Assembly: GCA_016720825.1 (NCBI GenBank)
Contig: JADKJV010000015.1
Span: 1-24,624 of the forward strand
Source of the DNA: Chitinophagaceae bacterium
GTDB lineage: Bacteria > Bacteroidota > Bacteroidia > Chitinophagales > Chitinophagaceae
Reading direction: 5' to 3'
Length of the DNA: 24,624 nt
The translations under genes were made by a program, and so were the position numbers. Below the pieces are notes generated by a model, which worked only from the letters and a program-made list of their open reading frames with translations, was not told the origin of the DNA and made no database searches. Shown here one piece after another: positions 1 to 10,681 of the stretch (position 1 is the stretch's first letter; every line of letters starts with the position of its first letter).

Positions 1-593
1 TCCCAGCTGACCCGCACGCCCGCAATTACCTGAAACAAACGACAAACTGAAGCGTCTTGAAGAAGGAACCGGTGAACTGATGCAGACTTTGCGGGAAACC
101 ATCTGGGTGCTGAATAAAGACAAAATAAGTGGTGTTGAATTTTTCGACAACCCCGTAAACCATGCCGCCAGATTTATAGAATCTTATGCGTCAATTCAAT
201 TACAAACGGAAGAAAATATTACTGAAGGATTTGAGCTGAACTCAGGACAGGCCCTGCAATTATTCCGGATTTGCCAGGAAGCCATAACCAATGCCTGCAA
301 ACATTCCGGCGCAACTGTGATCCATATCACCGCTGCATCTGCAACCAACCGTTTATCGGTTCGGATAAGTGATAATGGAAAAGGGTTTGATACTGGTTTA
401 GACGTCCTCGGCCACTTTGGATTGCAGAACATGAAACAACGGGCGGAAGAAAGCAACCTCGAACCGACAATTGACCTCTCCTGCCATCGGCACCACGGTG
501 ACTGTCTCTGTTACTGCTAAGCAAAACCACAACCTGAGGGCTTATCAAGAATACTCTATCGGGAGTATTGCCTCATATACTGTAACAGGATAG
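1..593 (+). CDS. Sensor histidine kinase, C-terminal part (NarL/DesK type), 5' truncated by window
   Basis: The C-terminal half of a two-component sensor kinase, which would phosphorylate a response regulator (probably encoded upstream, outside the window). Visible parts are the end of the dimerisation helix with MQTLRETIWVLN just after 80, an N-box (LFRICQEAITNACKHSGA, about 262-315), a G1 box ISDNGKGFD (about 366-392) and a G2 box HFGLQNMKQRAEE (about 412-450). This is the ATPase arrangement of HisKA_3 kinases; the phospho-acceptor His lies upstream. Two frame breaks are seen. One is near 36-41, where DPHARNYLKQ runs into DKLKRLEEGTGEL. The other is near 479-486: the frame starting at 486 gives the expected last strand (GTTVTVSVTAK) and stops at 591-593, whereas the unbroken frame stops at 520. 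The next gene starts 16 bases downstream. The family is clear; the sensed signal is unknown. Confidence 0.85.
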
Positions 594-609
594 TTTCGGC
601 ATATCAAAT

Positions 610-2826
610 ATGTGTTATGAGTCGACTCCTGCGCTCCTGTTATTCCTGTTGTTTACTCAATTTAGTTCAGCACAGTTGAAAGTAGTTTTAAAAGAGGACT
701 TCAACAAACAATACAAGTGGGTTACCGGAGATATTGCCAATCTGTCTGTAAAAACTGGCTGACGGCAAATATGTCATTGACAGTAAAATGCAAAATACCA
801 TTACGCCCAAATTCTGGCAGGTGTAGACAGTTCAAAAGATTTCACGATTGGTGTCAGTATAAAAACTATTGCAATAAACGGGCCGGGCGAATATGGCTTC
901 ATTTTCGGTTCAAACAAATATGCCTATTACTGTTTTGCAGCAGATGCAAAAGGCGAATATGCATTATACTCTGTTTACTAACAATACGGTCCATGTAATT
1001 ACCCCCGATTTCCAAAAACGCCTTTGCTGAAGCAGGGATTGAAACCAGTCAACAAGTTTGAAATTAAAAACAAGGAAAACACTGGTATCTCGTAATAAAT
1101 GGTTCGGTGGCAGACAGCACTACGGCCAGGCGTTTTTCGGTCCATTTGCTGCGTGTCGGCGGAAAATATAAAAGCAGAATATGACGACTTCATCATTACA
1201 GGTACGCCGGTAGCTACTTCGGGGAATTTGTGCAGCCTTTTCCCTTTGATTTTTCAAAGTGCCAAAAACAATTTTGAATATATCAAAGGAGATCCGACAG
1301 ACAAGGTTGATTCGGGGATTTTTGCCACATCTGTTCATTTAACGGAAGATAAAATTCCGGAGCTGAACTTATACCCAGACATAAACATTTTTTATGCGAT
1401 TCTTAAAGAGAATCATGCTTCATTCGCGACGCGGTAAAATATAACGACAACTCCGGTTATCCAGCTGAGAAATGCCTGCCGGGATTCGTTTTCACAAAAT
1501 CTGGGCAGGTGAAAGGGAATGCCCTCAATATATTATCTCCGAAAAGTGAAATCTACTGGCAATTTGCCACAGGCCGTGTTGGGCATTGCGCATTCAGAAC
1601 ATTACATAACAACTTTAAACATTTCTTGCATTCCATTTAAAAGCCCGGAAGCTATTGTAGCCTCGCCACCCGAAAAAAACCAACATCCGGCTGGATCGTG
1701 AACGAGAATTTTAAAACAATGATAATAAATGGCGGGTTGACAGTAACAGCAAGCTAAAATGCAGTATTGATTTTGGTTACAACCTGAACTCAAATACACC
1801 GGATCAAAATATTGTGCTGCATACATTTAATATGCCCGGGAATGAAACGCATGATTATAAAATTGAGACCACGTTACAAAGAATTTTGATCAAAAGATAT
1901 AGTCCGTTCGGACTTGTATTCGGCAATCACGACCAGCATGCCTATTAGTTTCCTTAATCACCAATAACGGATCGTTTGCATTAAAGAAACAATTGATACA
2001 GGGGTGGTCGTACTTAAGAATTTTACTTTAAGCAGTGCCGTTCACGCTACCCGGAACGGGCTTTCTTTCTACAATAAATTAACCATCATTAAACTGAAGC
2101 AAACCTGGAGTTTCAGGATTAACGACAAAGAAGTATTTACCTGTAACGCAGGACGGTTAGGGGAAAATTTCGGGTACTGGATCCCCGGCAATGCGCTGAT
2201 CAGAGTACGCACTTTCAAAATTTTTGACTGGACCCTGGCTGAAAATTTACCAGAGCAGGCCAAAGAAGTTATTTACAACAGTATGGTTTATGATCAATTA
2301 TGGACCAATAATAATAACTGGGATGAATTAAATAATACATCAACAAAAAGTTCTTTCCCAAATTTGGGTTACTGCGTTGAACACAAAAGTGACGGGTATT
2401 TTATGCCTGCACTGGCTATGGCCGGTATGGGCCTGACAGATTTTAAATTCGAGGTACAAGCCTCGCATCAGAATGGCGCAACTGATAAGCAGTTCGGGCT
2501 ATGCTTTGGGAAAAAGGATATTGATAATACTTATGTTTTTACCATTGCGTCTGACGGTAGCTATGAAATAGGGAAATTCATAAACGGTGACTGGACATCT
2601 ATTTACAAAGGTGATGCCGGCGCAATCTATAAGAATGATTATTCAACCAATACACTGTCCATCGAACAAGCGGATGGAAAATGGTTTTTCCATGTTAATG
2701 ACCAGCTGGCATACATTTTATTCAGCAACCCTGCCGGGTAATAAAGCCGGCTGCTATGTAGAAGGAAACCAAACGGGTACGTTTGAAAATATGACGTTTT
2801 CATTAATTGAATACCGGAATAAGTAA
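610..2826 (+). CDS. Secreted protein with repeated LamG/DUF1080-like jelly-roll modules, heavily frameshifted
   Basis: Read across frames, this is one exported protein of roughly 740 residues. It opens with a hydrophobic signal (LLFLLFTQFSSAQ, about 634-672) followed by EDFNKQYKWVTGD. Three similar beta-sandwich modules follow. Module 1 (about 680-1210) has GEYGFIFGSNKYAYYCF, then WYLVINGSV and EYDDFIITG. Module 2 (about 1840-2240) has FGLVFGNHDQHAY, then WSFRINDKEVF. Module 3 (about 2280-2826) has FGLCFGKKDIDNTYVFTI, then KWFFHVNDQLAY. The order GFxFG - YxFxI - WxFxIN is the LamG/DUF1080-like glycan-binding fold common in secreted Bacteroidota proteins. Ten or more frame changes break it, several at homopolymers (A5 at 750-754, A5 at 1014-1018); the longest clean frame is 2004-2741. 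Ligand and partners are unknown. It could be a true pseudogene. The start at 610 is tentative. Confidence 0.6.
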
Positions 2827-2828
2827 GC

Positions 2829-3249
2829 ATGAATCCGTTTATTCAACACCTTTTAAAGGAGTTTGAAACAGGTGACCCCGATATGAAACAGGTTATCTCG
2901 CTTGATATCGGCGATTATATAGAACATCCTTATCCGCATGAAGATGGCTACCCCGAAACCGTACAGCAACTGGTGATCCTGCTCAGTAAAGAAACTGTAC
3001 CGGAAGTAAGCAGGCGGTTGGTGAGCGTGATTGAGCGTGCTTATTTGTACCCGGTGAATTTATCCGGGATAAACTTTGAGCTGTTGATTTGTAAGTTAGA
3101 CACATGCGGACCCAATTTTAATCCGAAGTACATTGTATTTGCTGTCACTGACGTATGACCGGAAATACATACCTGTGATTGAAAAATATAATAATCATCC
3201 GGAGGAAAACGTGAGGAAAGAAGCATTATATATACTGGCAAACTGGTAG
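2829..3249 (+). CDS. Small HEAT-like helical-repeat protein
   Basis: About 140 residues with no signal peptide, so probably cytoplasmic. The start ATG lies two bases after the stop of the preceding secreted protein, so the two are almost certainly co-transcribed and translationally coupled. The protein is predicted helical: MNPFIQHLLKEFETGD opens it, and YIPVIEKYNNHPEENVRKEA ends it in a HEAT-like repeat. A break near 3130-3150 moves the frame. The uninterrupted frame stops at 3156-3158, and the shifted frame adds about 35 residues ending ALYILANW, stop 3247-3249. Size, fold and position right after a large exported protein resemble immunity or adaptor proteins of polymorphic-toxin loci, but no toxin domain is recognisable upstream. 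That role is only an inference. Confidence 0.6.
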
Positions 3250-3284
3250 TTCAGCTAAAATATTTATGAGTTAAAAATAAATCA

Positions 3285-4161
3285 ATGAAATTTATTCTTT
3301 ATTACTGTCATTTTGCAGCTTCATGGCTGGCGCACAAACATCTGTTACCAGTATTAAATGGCATTGACAGCAGTTCACTGCTTTCAACCGATAACCGGAA
3401 CAATAACAGGTATTATAAAGAATTGCCCATTCAGCTTAAAAAAAGGAATGGGTGTTATTTTTTATATGGAAAGCAATGCTTTCAAGCCCTATCTGATATT
3501 TTATTCCACTGGGGATGGAAAATCATTTGGCGTACCCCGTATAACAAAGGAAAACAATGACCGGATGACAATTCATTTACGGCACCTGCCGATACCAGTT
3601 TTTTCCTGATATTCTCATCTTATGAAGAGACTGTGACCGGGGAAATTCTATTACGGTTATACTATCCTTGACTCTGCACAGATGGCATTCAGTAATAATT
3701 TCAATCTATGCCAGCGATTGAACTACCTGATGAATCAGTGGCAGGCAAACTGGGATCTATTGCCTACCACCACTGGCACCATATGATTCGAAGACCCTGA
3801 GATGTCATATGATTACCGAATTACCAGTAATACTTTAATCAGAGGCGCCGAAACGGAAATCGATGCACGGTATAAAGAGGTCCTGTTTTCGACAAAGGAA
3901 TATGGAGCAAATGATGATTTTTATAAAAAGATATGTAAGGACATCATGGCCTGTCTGGATGCCAGCATATGGGAAAGTGAATCAGTCGTCGAAAAAGAAA
4001 AAGTATCCGCCTATTCAAATGAAACCACGGGAAAAATAGTCACACATTTTAATATAAAAGGCGCAAAAGGTCTGCCGTTTAAATGTTTTGACGTTATACT
4101 GAGTATTGACTTCGCAAACGTGCTTTCAAAACCTTATGAAGTATACTTGATTTTTAACTGA
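3285..4161 (+). CDS. Unrecognised secreted protein, frameshifted
   Basis: Rejoined frames give about 290 residues. ATG at 3285 followed by one missing T in the T3 run at 3291-3293 yields a clear signal peptide (MKFYSLLLSFCSFMAGAQ). The mature part includes MGVIFYMESNAFKPYLIFYS (about 3448-3507), TSFFLIFSSYEE, DSAQMAFSNNFNLCQ, and a clean C-terminal frame from 3802 to 4161 (MSYDYRITSNTL, then FYKKICKDIMACLDASIWES). An in-frame TGA at 3784-3786 sits between TTTGTI and FEDPEMSYDY, where TGG (Trp) would fit. I recognise no family. Same strand as the LamG-like and HEAT-like genes and 35 bases after them, so probably the same transcription unit. It ends convergently with the sulfatase gene, 72 bases apart. 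Confidence 0.45.
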
Positions 4162-4233
4162 ACTAAATTTCAGGATGTGACCTAACGATTGCTTGTGCCT
4201 GCAGGAGAATTCACTACTCTTTTCCCACTTTCA

Positions 4234-5665
4234 TCATTTGCCACCCCAGCATCCGTTTTTATCCCCGCAGTTTTTGGCAGCGAGTAAAATGGCATGCAGT
4301 TTTTCTTCATCTTGCCGGAAAGGGTTGATGCCATATTTTAATTCGTAAGGGTCTTTCTGTACATCATAACAACTGATTTCACCGGTTTCATATTCCACAT
4401 ACAGCATGTTGTGAAAACGCAGGGCCGTATATGAAGGGAGCCTGCCATCTTCAGCTTCCTGGCGGTCGGGGTCGTTGACATCATAATTCACCCGGCGGTG
4501 TTCGATGATGGCAAAATTGCGCCAGTCAATTTTCTCTGTGTTTTGATCGCGGAGAAATTGCTGAACATCTTTTCCATCCGGATTACCCGTAAGCTTTGTA
4601 CCCGCGAGTGCTGCAAAAGTGGGTGCCGGTCAATATTGAAACAATGGCCTGCTGCCAGTTACCTTTGGCAACATCAGGTCCGCAGGCAATGAGGGGCACA
4701 CGGATATCAATGTCAAAAGGTGTTTGCTTGCCCTGCACCATGGAGTAATCACCTAAATGGTAGCCGTTATCAGAACTGAAGAAAATGTAGGTATTGTCAC
4801 TCACCCCCGCTTCTTTCAGCACTTTGCGTATATTACCCAGCATTTCATCAATAGACATGATACACCGTAAGCGGTTCCGGAAAATTTCATCAACCTTGTT
4901 TATTTTCTTAGCCCCTAAAGGCTGTAACTGACGAAGCCAGTCAGGTGCTGTACTGTCTGCCTGGTGATTAAAAGTCGGGGTACGGGGTGCTTTTTGATTC
5001 TTAAAAGATTCAGGTGCCTGGGAGCCGGTATGTAAGGTGCATGGGGCGTGAAGGTTGCTATTTCAATAAAGAAAGGATGGTCTTTCCACGCTCTGATCAG
5101 GCTGTCGGTACGGGGCAGCGAGTACATCGGTCAGATAATCTTCCGGCGCATTGCCGTAATGTAAAATTTGCCCGTTGCTGTTGATGTCATAATCGAAATT
5201 GCGGTATCCTCCGCCGGCTACAAACCAGTCAGACCAGCCTTGAAGTGGCTCGTGGGTACGTGGCAAATATCCATTCAGGAACTTACCCATCATGGCGGTT
5301 TTGTAACCTGTTTGCTGCAGCGCTACACAAAAACTTTCCTGTGCATCTCCATGATCCATGAAACCCTGGTAGCCACCATTTGGAACTGTGTTGGTCTGCA
5401 CACCACTGTTATGCGGTAACATACCTGTAAATATAGAGGAGCGTGAAGGACAGCAAAGTGAATTGCTGACATAATAATTGCTGAAGGTTACGCCTTCCTT
5501 TTGCATGGCTTTCAGGTTTGGCATAAAATCAACCAGGTTGCTGGCATAACCATCGGTAAGTATAAAGATGATATTCGGACTGCCCTTGCCCTCGCTTTGG
5601 GCGTTTCCTGAAAATGTATTGATCGCGAAGAAAAGGATCAGGAAAGTGTATTTGAATTTATTCAT
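4234..5665 (-). CDS. Exported sulfatase (arylsulfatase-type), frameshifted
   Basis: A formylglycine-dependent sulfatase of about 477 residues that would hydrolyse sulfate esters outside the cytoplasm. The signal peptide is MNKFKYTFLILFFAINTFSG followed by NAQ. The core PNIIFILTD leads to LCCPSRSSIFTG (near residues 69-80), which holds the C-x-P-x-R motif whose first Cys would become formylglycine. Further blocks are GYKTAMMGKFLNGY, FFIEIATFTPHAPYIPAPR, the metal-binding block FFSSDNGYHLGDY, and the C-terminal LPSYTALRFHNMLYVEYETG ending NCGDKNGCWGGK. Frame breaks fall near 5115, 4985 and 4630-4660; each rejoins to a good sulfatase match, for example PTFAALAGTKLTGNPDGKDV below 4625. Oddity: LTDG replaces the usual TDD metal-binding pair. 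A dedicated maturase is not in the window. The substrate cannot be told from sequence. Confidence 0.85.
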
Positions 5666-5746
5666 AGCTAAAGTTTCATGTCTTTAAAGGTACCACTTAA
5701 ATCAAGTGCCATGTTGCCCAGAATTATTTATTCCTTCCCCTGTATT

Positions 5747-5767
5747 GACTAACGACTACCGACCAGC
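5747..5767. repeat. Short run of degenerate 7-bp repeats (GACTAAC-like)
   Basis: Three consecutive heptads, gactaac, gactacc and gaccagc, at 5747, 5754 and 5761. They share the unit of the stronger array at 5929-5963 in the same spacer, about 180 bases away. Confidence 0.5.
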
Positions 5768-5928
5768 AACTGTATCTCGCAGCGACCGCAACGGGGCGGC
5801 GAACGCAGCAGTCCTTCCCTCCCGAACCCGACCCCCCCAGCGAAACCTGAACCAGCCCATCTTATATAACGAACCATGACTATTATATACCACCTTACAA
5901 CCAACTAACCCTCCGACCCTGAATTCCC

Positions 5929-5963
5929 GACTAAAGACTAGTGACTAATGACTAGCGACTAAT
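5929..5963. repeat. Tandem heptad array, five GACTANN units
   Basis: Five contiguous 7-bp units: gactaaa, gactagt, gactaat, gactagc, gactaat. The first five bases are invariant and the last two vary. It lies in the spacer between divergent genes and is probably non-coding. Simple heptad arrays like this occur between genes in Bacteroidota genomes as far as I recall; the role is unknown. Confidence 0.8.
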
Positions 5964-6077
5964 GATTTCTGCACACTGATCCTTATCAACTTTCATCCCG
6001 AATAGTTGAACTAAATTAACAGTCGGGTAATACTTGCAAAGCCAGTTCTTTAAATGATCAGATTAAAATAGCCATAT

Positions 6078-6490
6078 ATGAAACACAATATGCATTACGG
6101 GTTTCATTACGTTTTACTTCCTGTTATTTGGTTGTTTATGGTCAGCCCGTCCTACAAACCGGCAACCAACCATGTTTATTCACCGGGGGTCAGTGTAGTA
6201 ACAAAATCAGTGAAAAATATCACTGCCACTTCAGCGGATTGCTATTTTTCAGTTACAGATCCTGCCAAGTCCCCAAAAACGGTCGGTGTTTGCATCAGTA
6301 AGGGACCTAACCCGGATATCACAAACAAGAGATACGGTGTGGCCAAAGGCAGCATGGGCCCGGTTGATTTCAGATCAGAGATGACCGGACTTACCCTTAT
6401 CTGAAATATTACATCAGGGCTTACTGCACTACAACAGCAGGTACGGTGTATGGGAATGAGATTTCATTTACCACTTTGAAACCGAAATGA
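6078..6490 (+). CDS. Small secreted protein with one fibronectin III-like module
   Basis: About 137 residues once one frame break near 6390-6400 is repaired. The N-terminus (MKHNMHYGFHYVLLPVIWLF and following) is a signal peptide or anchor. The rest is a single beta-sandwich: SVKNITATSADCYFSVTD opens it, KTVGVCISKGPNPDI follows, and YLKYYIRAYCTTTAGTVYGN runs on into EISFTT at the C-terminus. The YxxRAYxTxxxGTxYGNExSFTT ending is the hallmark of FN3-like modules that are often repeated in large Bacteroidota surface proteins; here only one copy is present. The uninterrupted frame stops at 6402-6404; the corrected stop is 6488-6490. A strong hairpin terminator follows within 40 bases, so this is likely a one-gene unit. 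Function unknown, perhaps a small surface or periplasmic binding protein. Confidence 0.65.
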
Positions 6491-6516
6491 GGTAATACAT
6501 ACAACCGTTGCGGCTT

Positions 6517-6552
6517 AAAAAAGGCCGCCAGGAATGAAAACTGGCGGCTTTT
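6517..6552 (+). terminator. Intrinsic terminator after the FN3-like gene
   Basis: Perfect 8-bp stem gccgccag (6524-6531) with ctggcggc (6541-6548), a 9-base loop, an A tract before it and TTTT after it (6549-6552). The flanking A and T tracts may let it act in both directions. Confidence 0.8.
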
Positions 6553-6670
6553 CGTTCAATATCATTTCAACAATGGCCGAACGCAGGATATCATATAGTA
6601 TATCATTTTTGCCGGCCGGAAACAGCTGCCGGCGTGAATCCAGTACTTAACTGATGCAGTCGGTTGTCAG

Positions 6671-6698
6671 AAAAACTCCGGGTAGTTAACCCGGAGTT
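6671..6698 (-). terminator. Intrinsic terminator of the T9SS surface-protein gene
   Basis: Perfect 9-bp stem aactccggg (6674-6682) with cccggagtt (6690-6698) and a 7-base loop. Read on the minus strand it follows the stop codon at 6726-6728 by about 28 bases and ends in a T5 tract (complement of 6671-6675). Confidence 0.85.
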
Positions 6699-6725
6699 CA
6701 TATACAAGAAAGCTTTGATGAGCAT

Positions 6726-9700
6726 TTATTGTTTCACCAGTTTGCTGACAGCGAATTCGCAACCACTGTTGCAAATTAATTTGACAAAGAAATTACCGGT
6801 GCTGAGATTGCTGATATCTAACGGAATAGTATTACTGCCTGCTTCCACATTTACCAACTGACGCAATACCGTTTTACCAGACATATCTACTACTAACAGC
6901 GTTATCCTGTCGCGCGCAGGTGCTCCAACCATTACATTTACCCTTGTATTGGCAGGGTTAGGATAAAGACCTTCAATAGTCATGGTAACAGCCTTCTCTC
7001 CTTTTATAAGTATCACATTACTGAATCTGCTGTGATTGTCGTTGGCTACCTGGCGGAGGCGATAATAGTATTTGGCGCCGCCGGGATTGTTATCATCAAA
7101 CATATAACTCAGTGCAGCGGAGCTGTTTCCACCTGCAGCGCTGGTGTTCACAAATCCAAGTACAGAATAGTTGATTCCATCTGCAGAACGTTGTACTTCA
7201 AATCCGCGGTTGTTTTGTTCTGAAACAGTTGTCCAGCGAAGCCTGTTGACAGCACCTTCTTTTTGTCCGCCAAAGCTGAGCATACTTACCGGAAGTGTAG
7301 TCAGGTCATTTGACCCGATACCGAAATCAGAGAAGCCGCTCATACCTGTTCTGGAAAGAATTGCATCAGCCAAAGTACCCGATCCGGTTACATGTGTTCC
7401 ATCCAATATCCAGGGTGAAACAGCATTGGGTCTTTTTACGAGTACCAGCTGGGTCACATCCACTATGCCGGCAATTCCACTGGCAGTAAAGGTGCCTGTA
7501 TAATTACCGCCTGTCAAACCATCTGCAGCGGAGATGGTCCAGTATCCGTTAGGTGCAGTTTTGGAAACAAGAATCGCACCTTCCAGTAAAGGAAGACCAT
7601 TGGAACCGCCCGGGGAAGAAACCCATTGCGCGGTAAGTGAACCACCGGCAGTTGGCGCCGTTGTGAAATTAATGGAAGCGTTCCTTTTAAAAGTTGCAAT
7701 TCCCATGGGGAAATCCCTGTTACCGGTAGAGGCACTGATCCATCTTTTAAAAGAACCATTATACAGATAAGATGTTGCACCGGTGGTCATCGCACCTGCC
7801 AATGCAGCAGTACTTGCGTCAAAACCTAAAGTGAGTGTATTCCGTTCAGGTTGATTTTTCCATTGGTAAAAGTAAAAGTTGGTGTTGCTCCGGAAGATAC
7901 AGTAAGATTGCCGCCACCCAGTGTAAGGGTATGTGAGGCATCATTGTCGTCTACTGTAAGTGTGGTAAGTACCCTGGACGGGTTGATTTCAGGGCCCATA
8001 GTCCTTGAAGCCGTATTCGTCCGTAAATAACTCATTGTCTGTCCACCGGTACCCAGGTTAAATGTAAATGGCACGTCGAATGTACCTGCATTTGTTGGTG
8101 TGGTGGTGTTACCAATCTGTACATTACTGGTGGCGGTACCACCGTTGCCAAGTGTGATCTTATTTGCGTTTGTAACATTACCATTAAACAGCCGGACAGC
8201 ATTTACTGTTACATTCGGGGATGTGAGGTCAAAAGTTAAACCCTGATCCGCCTGTATTCCCATGGCCGTCATAGGTGCAGTAACATTTCCTGTACCTGTA
8301 TACAGAACCGGAGCAGATGTCAGGAACCAAACGAAATTGGAGCTGGCCCCATTATGGGTCAGTGTTCCGTTATTGGTAAGCACGGTGCCGTTGAAAAGGA
8401 ATACGACATTACCGCAATTCAATGTGCAGCCCGTGTTAATGGTAATATTGCCGCAGAGGTTATTATAATTTACAAGTGTAATATCCCAGGCAACTGTATG
8501 ACCTGCTGAAGCATTATTGATCACCAGGCTGGGAACAACCCCGCGGATTGTAAATGATTTGGCAGCACCTGATGCAGCATTACCCATTTGCAGGGTTCCG
8601 CCCGGCACACCCGCTAAACCGCCACCGGCCTGGTTGCGGTAATCACGCGGACCAGAAGCAGCTGTACTAGCCAGCTGGCAAACTACTGTTCCCCCATTCC
8701 AGTTAATAGAAGAGGTAAGTGATGTGCCCAAATCAAAACTGGATAAAGTGGTAGACGTGTTACCAACAGTACAAACTGTAACAGTACCTCCTGATTGTGT
8801 ATATGAAACAGCATTGGTTGCTGCTGCAACACCAAACCGGCCTGTTGAATTTACAGCACCGCCTTCAATGATTACCACACTGTTGGCACTGAAGCCCATG
8901 GAATTACCAGTAGCGGTACCAATATTATATGTACCCTGTGAAATTCTCAATAACCCCGCCACCGTGGGTGAGCCGTTTTGGCCGTTCACTGTAAAATTGG
9001 GGTTGTTTAACCAAAAGCCTAATGTAGCAGGGATCGTATAACCTGCAACAGACCATAAATTACCGGCAAAAGTATTCGTACCGCTGATCTTCAGTGTACC
9101 AACGCCGGAATTGGAAGTAAGCAATGCACCTGTTGCTGCAGCACTTAATCCACGTACAGTAAAACTGGACAGGTTCAGTTCCACTTCCACTGACCTGGAC
9201 GCTTTAGCCATGGCCAGTGAGAAAAGATTTGTGGTTGTACCCGTACCGGAAAATACAGAGTTATTGCTTCCGGTAAAACTAATAACCGCAGCAGCCGTAT
9301 TGCCATTGGTGCTGAAATCAATCGTTCCATTGTTAGTAATATTACCGGTTACAGATAAACTATGATTGGTAATAGTGCCGGTAGTTGCAGACTGGAAAAC
9401 ACCTCCTGCCGAAACCGTTACATTATTGCCTACAGTTAATGTGGAGGCAGTTGTAGACAGGTAGTCCAGTACACCACTGGCACCCTGACCCACAATAAGG
9501 TTATAACAAACTGCCGTGGGAATATCAATAGTCACGTTAGTTCCGTTAGCAATAGTTACGATATCATTGCTTGTGGGAACAATACCACCAGGCCATGGTG
9601 CATTGGGCACAGTAGAACTCCACAAACCGTTTCCTGCAGAAACAACGTTACCTGGAGGTACAGTAGCCTGGCTGCCGGAAGCCGGGGTAGAAATGGTTTC

Positions 9701-10681
9701 CCGGATGGCATAAACCTGCCAGAAATAATTAGTGCCTGGCGTCAGGGATGCTTGCGCACTGGTTACAGTGTTTGCCGCTACTGTATTTACATATGTATAA
9801 CTGATACCATCGGTGGACCGATAGATCGCAAAGCCAGTTTCATCAGTGGAGTTGTCAGTCCAGTTAAGTGTCATGGCTGTAGCAGTAACAGATGTAAAAT
9901 TCAGTGCAGTGGGTGCCACAGTTGTTGTAGGTGTAAAACTGAAAGTTCTCCGGCTGCCATTGGCAGCAGAAGTCAGGGCAGTGATAGCACCTGCTGTATA
10001 AAGATTTGCCACGGGTAAGGCAGTAACGCCATCGAAGGTTGGCGCAGGTGTGCCGCTTTGTGCAGCAGTAACTGATCCAACAGCATTAGCCACATTACTT
10101 GAAGAGAAACCGATATGCGGATCCCTTGAATCTGTAGAAGCCGCGCCGGCCACGCTCATGGTCATACTTCCATATATGAACTGTATAGCACCGGTAGTTT
10201 CTGAAAGAAGAACCTGGTAAGTAAGATCGGCAGTACCTCCCGTGTTGAAATTGGCCTGGTTATTCAGCCATTCAACAATGAGCGTTCTGTTAGGAGCAGA
10301 GCCGGTCACTTTGTAATGAACTTTACCATCCCCGGCATGGGTTCGCTGATCAGCACCATAAGCCGTGATGATCGGGAGAGCCGCCTGGCCCAACGGCTTG
10401 TAAGGAGTAGAAGCCTGGGCACTGGCACCGAGGCGGAGTACACCATTCTCATTTACAGAGAACTGTGCATACCGCACACCCTGGAAATAAAAGTCAAACC
10501 CGATGTTTGTCAGCGGAGAGGGCGTGTCATCCACATTAGCCGCCAGCAACTGGGTAGTGCCGGACGACATATCCGTTAAAGACCCGGTGGTAGTAGTGGA
10601 AAAATTGTAATTCGCCGCTGATTGTGCATTCATCAACGTAGAGAAAAATAAACAAAAGAACAAGAGGTAAACATTTCTCAT
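6726..10681 (-). CDS. Large T9SS-sorted surface protein with FN3 and repetitive beta-rich regions
   Basis: An exported protein of about 1,318 residues. I start it at 10681, where MRNVYLLFFCLFFSTLMNAQ is a clean signal peptide; an in-frame ATG at 10759 would put a second hydrophobic segment in front. Next comes a jelly-roll region (IGFDFYFQGVRYAQFSVNE) and an FN3 domain (about 254-323, with TLNWTDNSTDETGFAIYRS). A long Thr/Asn/Gly-rich part (about 340-1130) with recurring NNGTI/NNGTL and TVSAGG strands looks like a beta-helix adhesin stalk. A second FN3-like module follows (FEVQRSADGINYSVLG), then a T9SS type A sorting domain (LYPNPANTRVNV to FFVKLI, about 1240 to the end). One frame break at 7840-7841 (a missing A, coding sense) splits it into 7826-10759 and 6726-7802; restored, it reads NGNTLTLGFDAST. 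The protein would be secreted and surface-anchored. Its ligand is unknown. Confidence 0.85.

Larger units (their letters stand above)
5666..6077. other. Intergenic spacer of about 410 bp between divergent genes
   Basis: This separates the divergent sulfatase (minus) and FN3-like (plus) genes and must hold both promoters, but I see no convincing TTTG/TAnnTTTG pair for either. The base composition is unusual: 5740-5940 is rich in C and A on the plus strand (for example a C7 run near 5830). Degenerate 7-bp units GACTANN occur at 5747-5767 and again at 5929-5963. No coding frame is supported. Confidence 0.6.

Noticed and set aside
8724..9041. Plus-strand open frames of up to 110 codons within 7171-10579
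   Set aside because: They are antisense shadows of the long Thr/Asn-rich surface protein on the minus strand.
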